A stretch of DNA of 64,000 nt from contig NZ_CAMEFJ010000001.1 in NCBI RefSeq assembly GCF_945915485.1, positions 1 to 64,000 of the forward strand, in the 5' to 3' direction. Numbering within the stretch: position 1 is the stretch's first letter; every line of letters starts with the position of its first letter. The notes below the pieces were generated by a model. It did not search any database. It was not told the DNA's origin and saw nothing but the letters and a program-made list of their open reading frames with translations. Origin of the DNA: an uncultured Agrococcus sp. (GTDB lineage Bacteria; Actinomycetota; Actinomycetes; Actinomycetales; Microbacteriaceae). This document shows positions 63,110 to 64,000 of the stretch, piece by piece. The translations under genes and the position numbers were made by a program.

Positions 63110-64000
63110 CTACGCGTCGAGCTCTCGACCTTTCGGTACGACCACGATGCCGGATGCGGAAACGTAAAGCCCGCGCTCTCGATCCTCGTCGGGGTTCACG
63201 CCGATGCGTACGTCGCGGCCGATGCGCACATCCTTGTCGACGATGGCCCGGCGAATCACGGCGCCCTCTTCGACCCGTACGTGGTCGAACAGGATGGAAT
63301 CCTGCACACTCGCACCGGACTCAACGCGAACCCATCCGCTGATCACGGAGTGCACGATGGAGGCGCCTGCGATGACGGCACCGGCATCGACGATCGAGTC
63401 GATAACGCTCGACTGACGCCCGTTCACGTCACGCGTGAACTTCGCTGGAGGCATGTTCACCTGCTGTTGGAAGATCGGCCAGTCGCGGTTGTAGAGATTG
63501 AAGATCGGCAGCGGCGAGATGAGATCCATGTTCGCTTCGAAGTACGAATCGAGTGTCCCGACATCCCGCCAGTAGAAGCGGTCCCGATCAGTGGCGCCGG
63601 GCACGTCGTTGTCGTTCAGATCGTAGAAATGCGCCTCGCCTCGCTCAACGAACCACGGAATGATGTCCCCGCCCATGTCGTGCTTCGACTCTTCGATCTC
63701 GCTGTCGGTCGAGACCGCTTCCACGAGTGCATCGGCGTCGAACACGTAGTTGCCCATTGATGCGAGCACCTCGTCGGGCGCGCCCGGCAGGGGAGTCGGA
63801 TCCTTCGGTTTCTCGTGGAAGGCTCTGATGCGGCTCGTCTCTTCCGTGTCCGCTTCGATGATGCCGAACTGGTCGGCGAGTTCGATGGGCTGGCGGATGC
63901 CCGCAACGGTCGCTCGCGCACCGGAAGCGATGTGCGCGTCGATCATGGCCTGGAAATCCATACGGTACACGTGGTCGGCACCGACAACGACGACGATGTC
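63110..64000 (-). CDS. glgC: glucose-1-phosphate adenylyltransferase, 3' part
   Basis: The gene runs off the right edge, so only about 297 C-terminal codons are present. At the edge GADHVYRMD is the conserved substrate-region motif. HEKPKDP and YWRDVGTLDSYFEANMDL follow, and the C-terminal left-handed beta-helix (VIDSIVDAGAVIAG onwards) is complete. It makes ADP-glucose for glycogen synthesis. The track start at 63970 is internal; the nucleotide-binding N-terminus lies beyond the window. Confidence 0.95.
   Translation of the reverse strand, partial: DIVVVVGADHVYRMDFQAMIDAHIASGARATVAGIRQPIELADQFGIIEADTEETSRIRAFHEKPKDPTPLPGAPDEVLASMGNYVFDADALVEAVSTDSEIEESKHDMGGDIIPWFVERGEAHFYDLNDNDVPGATDRDRFYWRDVGTLDSYFEANMDLISPLPIFNLYNRDWPIFQQQVNMPPAKFTRDVNGRQSSVIDSIVDAGAVIAGASIVHSVISGWVRVESGASVQDSILFDHVRVEEGAVIRRAIVDKDVRIGRDVRIGVNPDEDRERGLYVSASGIVVVPKGRELDA

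Overview
The window looks like chromosomal DNA from a high-GC Gram-positive actinobacterium, most likely Microbacteriaceae (Micrococcales). The support is the gene order tkt-tal-zwf-opcA-pgl facing rbpA-secG-tpiA-pgk-gap, then whiA-rapZ-uvrC-uvrA. RbpA, WhiA, OpcA and an ANTAR response regulator of the PdtaR type are actinobacterial markers. Many genes start 6-7 nt after a TANNNT -10 box, which suggests leaderless mRNAs. I cannot name the genus.

Layout. 1-705 has no convincing gene but holds hairpins, a diverged duplication and one copy of a 70-bp palindromic repeat. It is followed by tRNA-Leu(CAA) and pdtaR. 1.7-14.3 kb is housekeeping: a hotdog thioesterase, polA, a DUF885 peptidase-like protein, rpsA, a phosphotransferase-like protein with a DUF4126 membrane protein, coaE, a serine hydrolase and uvrB. 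14.7-18.8 kb is a 5-oxoprolinase-type operon (pxpA, a fused pxpB-pxpC) ending in a biotin carboxylase/BCCP protein. 18.9-25.5 kb is uvrA-uvrC-rapZ-whiA. 25.6-30.0 kb is sodA, gap-pgk-tpiA, secG and rbpA. 30.0-36.5 kb (minus strand) is the pentose phosphate operon tkt-tal-zwf-opcA-pgl. 36.5-39.7 kb carries haem A synthesis (ctaB, ctaA) and a Ppx/GppA phosphatase. 39.9-43.9 kb is the Suf operon (sufB, sufD, Rieske protein, sufC, SufT/DUF59). 44.3-45.4 kb has a small membrane protein and a PnuC-type transporter. 45.4-52.6 kb is a carbohydrate-type ABC uptake locus with a ROK regulator and a Gfo/Idh/MocA dehydrogenase. 52.7-56.5 kb is a type III PKS / methyltransferase / FAD monooxygenase operon convergent with a UbiA prenyltransferase, which resembles srsABC and agqABCD phenolic-lipid clusters. 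56.6-64.0 kb holds an ABC-F protein, a TRIC-type channel, SURF1, DUF3099 and a small Cys-rich protein, fabG, an AbiEi/DUF559 endonuclease-like gene lying between two palindromic repeats, serB, and the 3' part of glgC.

How the genes work together. Triose metabolism and NADPH/pentose production are encoded in adjacent convergent operons separated by a strong terminator. Haem A synthesis and SURF1 serve cytochrome oxidase. uvrA, uvrB, uvrC and polA cover nucleotide-excision repair. Most genes in operons overlap by 1-4 nt (ATGA, GTGA, TAATG), pointing to translational coupling.

Most notable items: (i) a family of four about 70-bp palindromic repeats placed next to stop codons, two of which bracket an endonuclease-like gene; (ii) a biotin carboxylase/BCCP protein beside AHS1-AHS2 domains, together resembling a split urea carboxylase; (iii) the phenolic-lipid cluster; (iv) window-wide leaderless promoters; (v) other palindromic elements upstream of rpsA and downstream of the ABC locus. 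No CRISPR array, prophage or transposase gene was seen.
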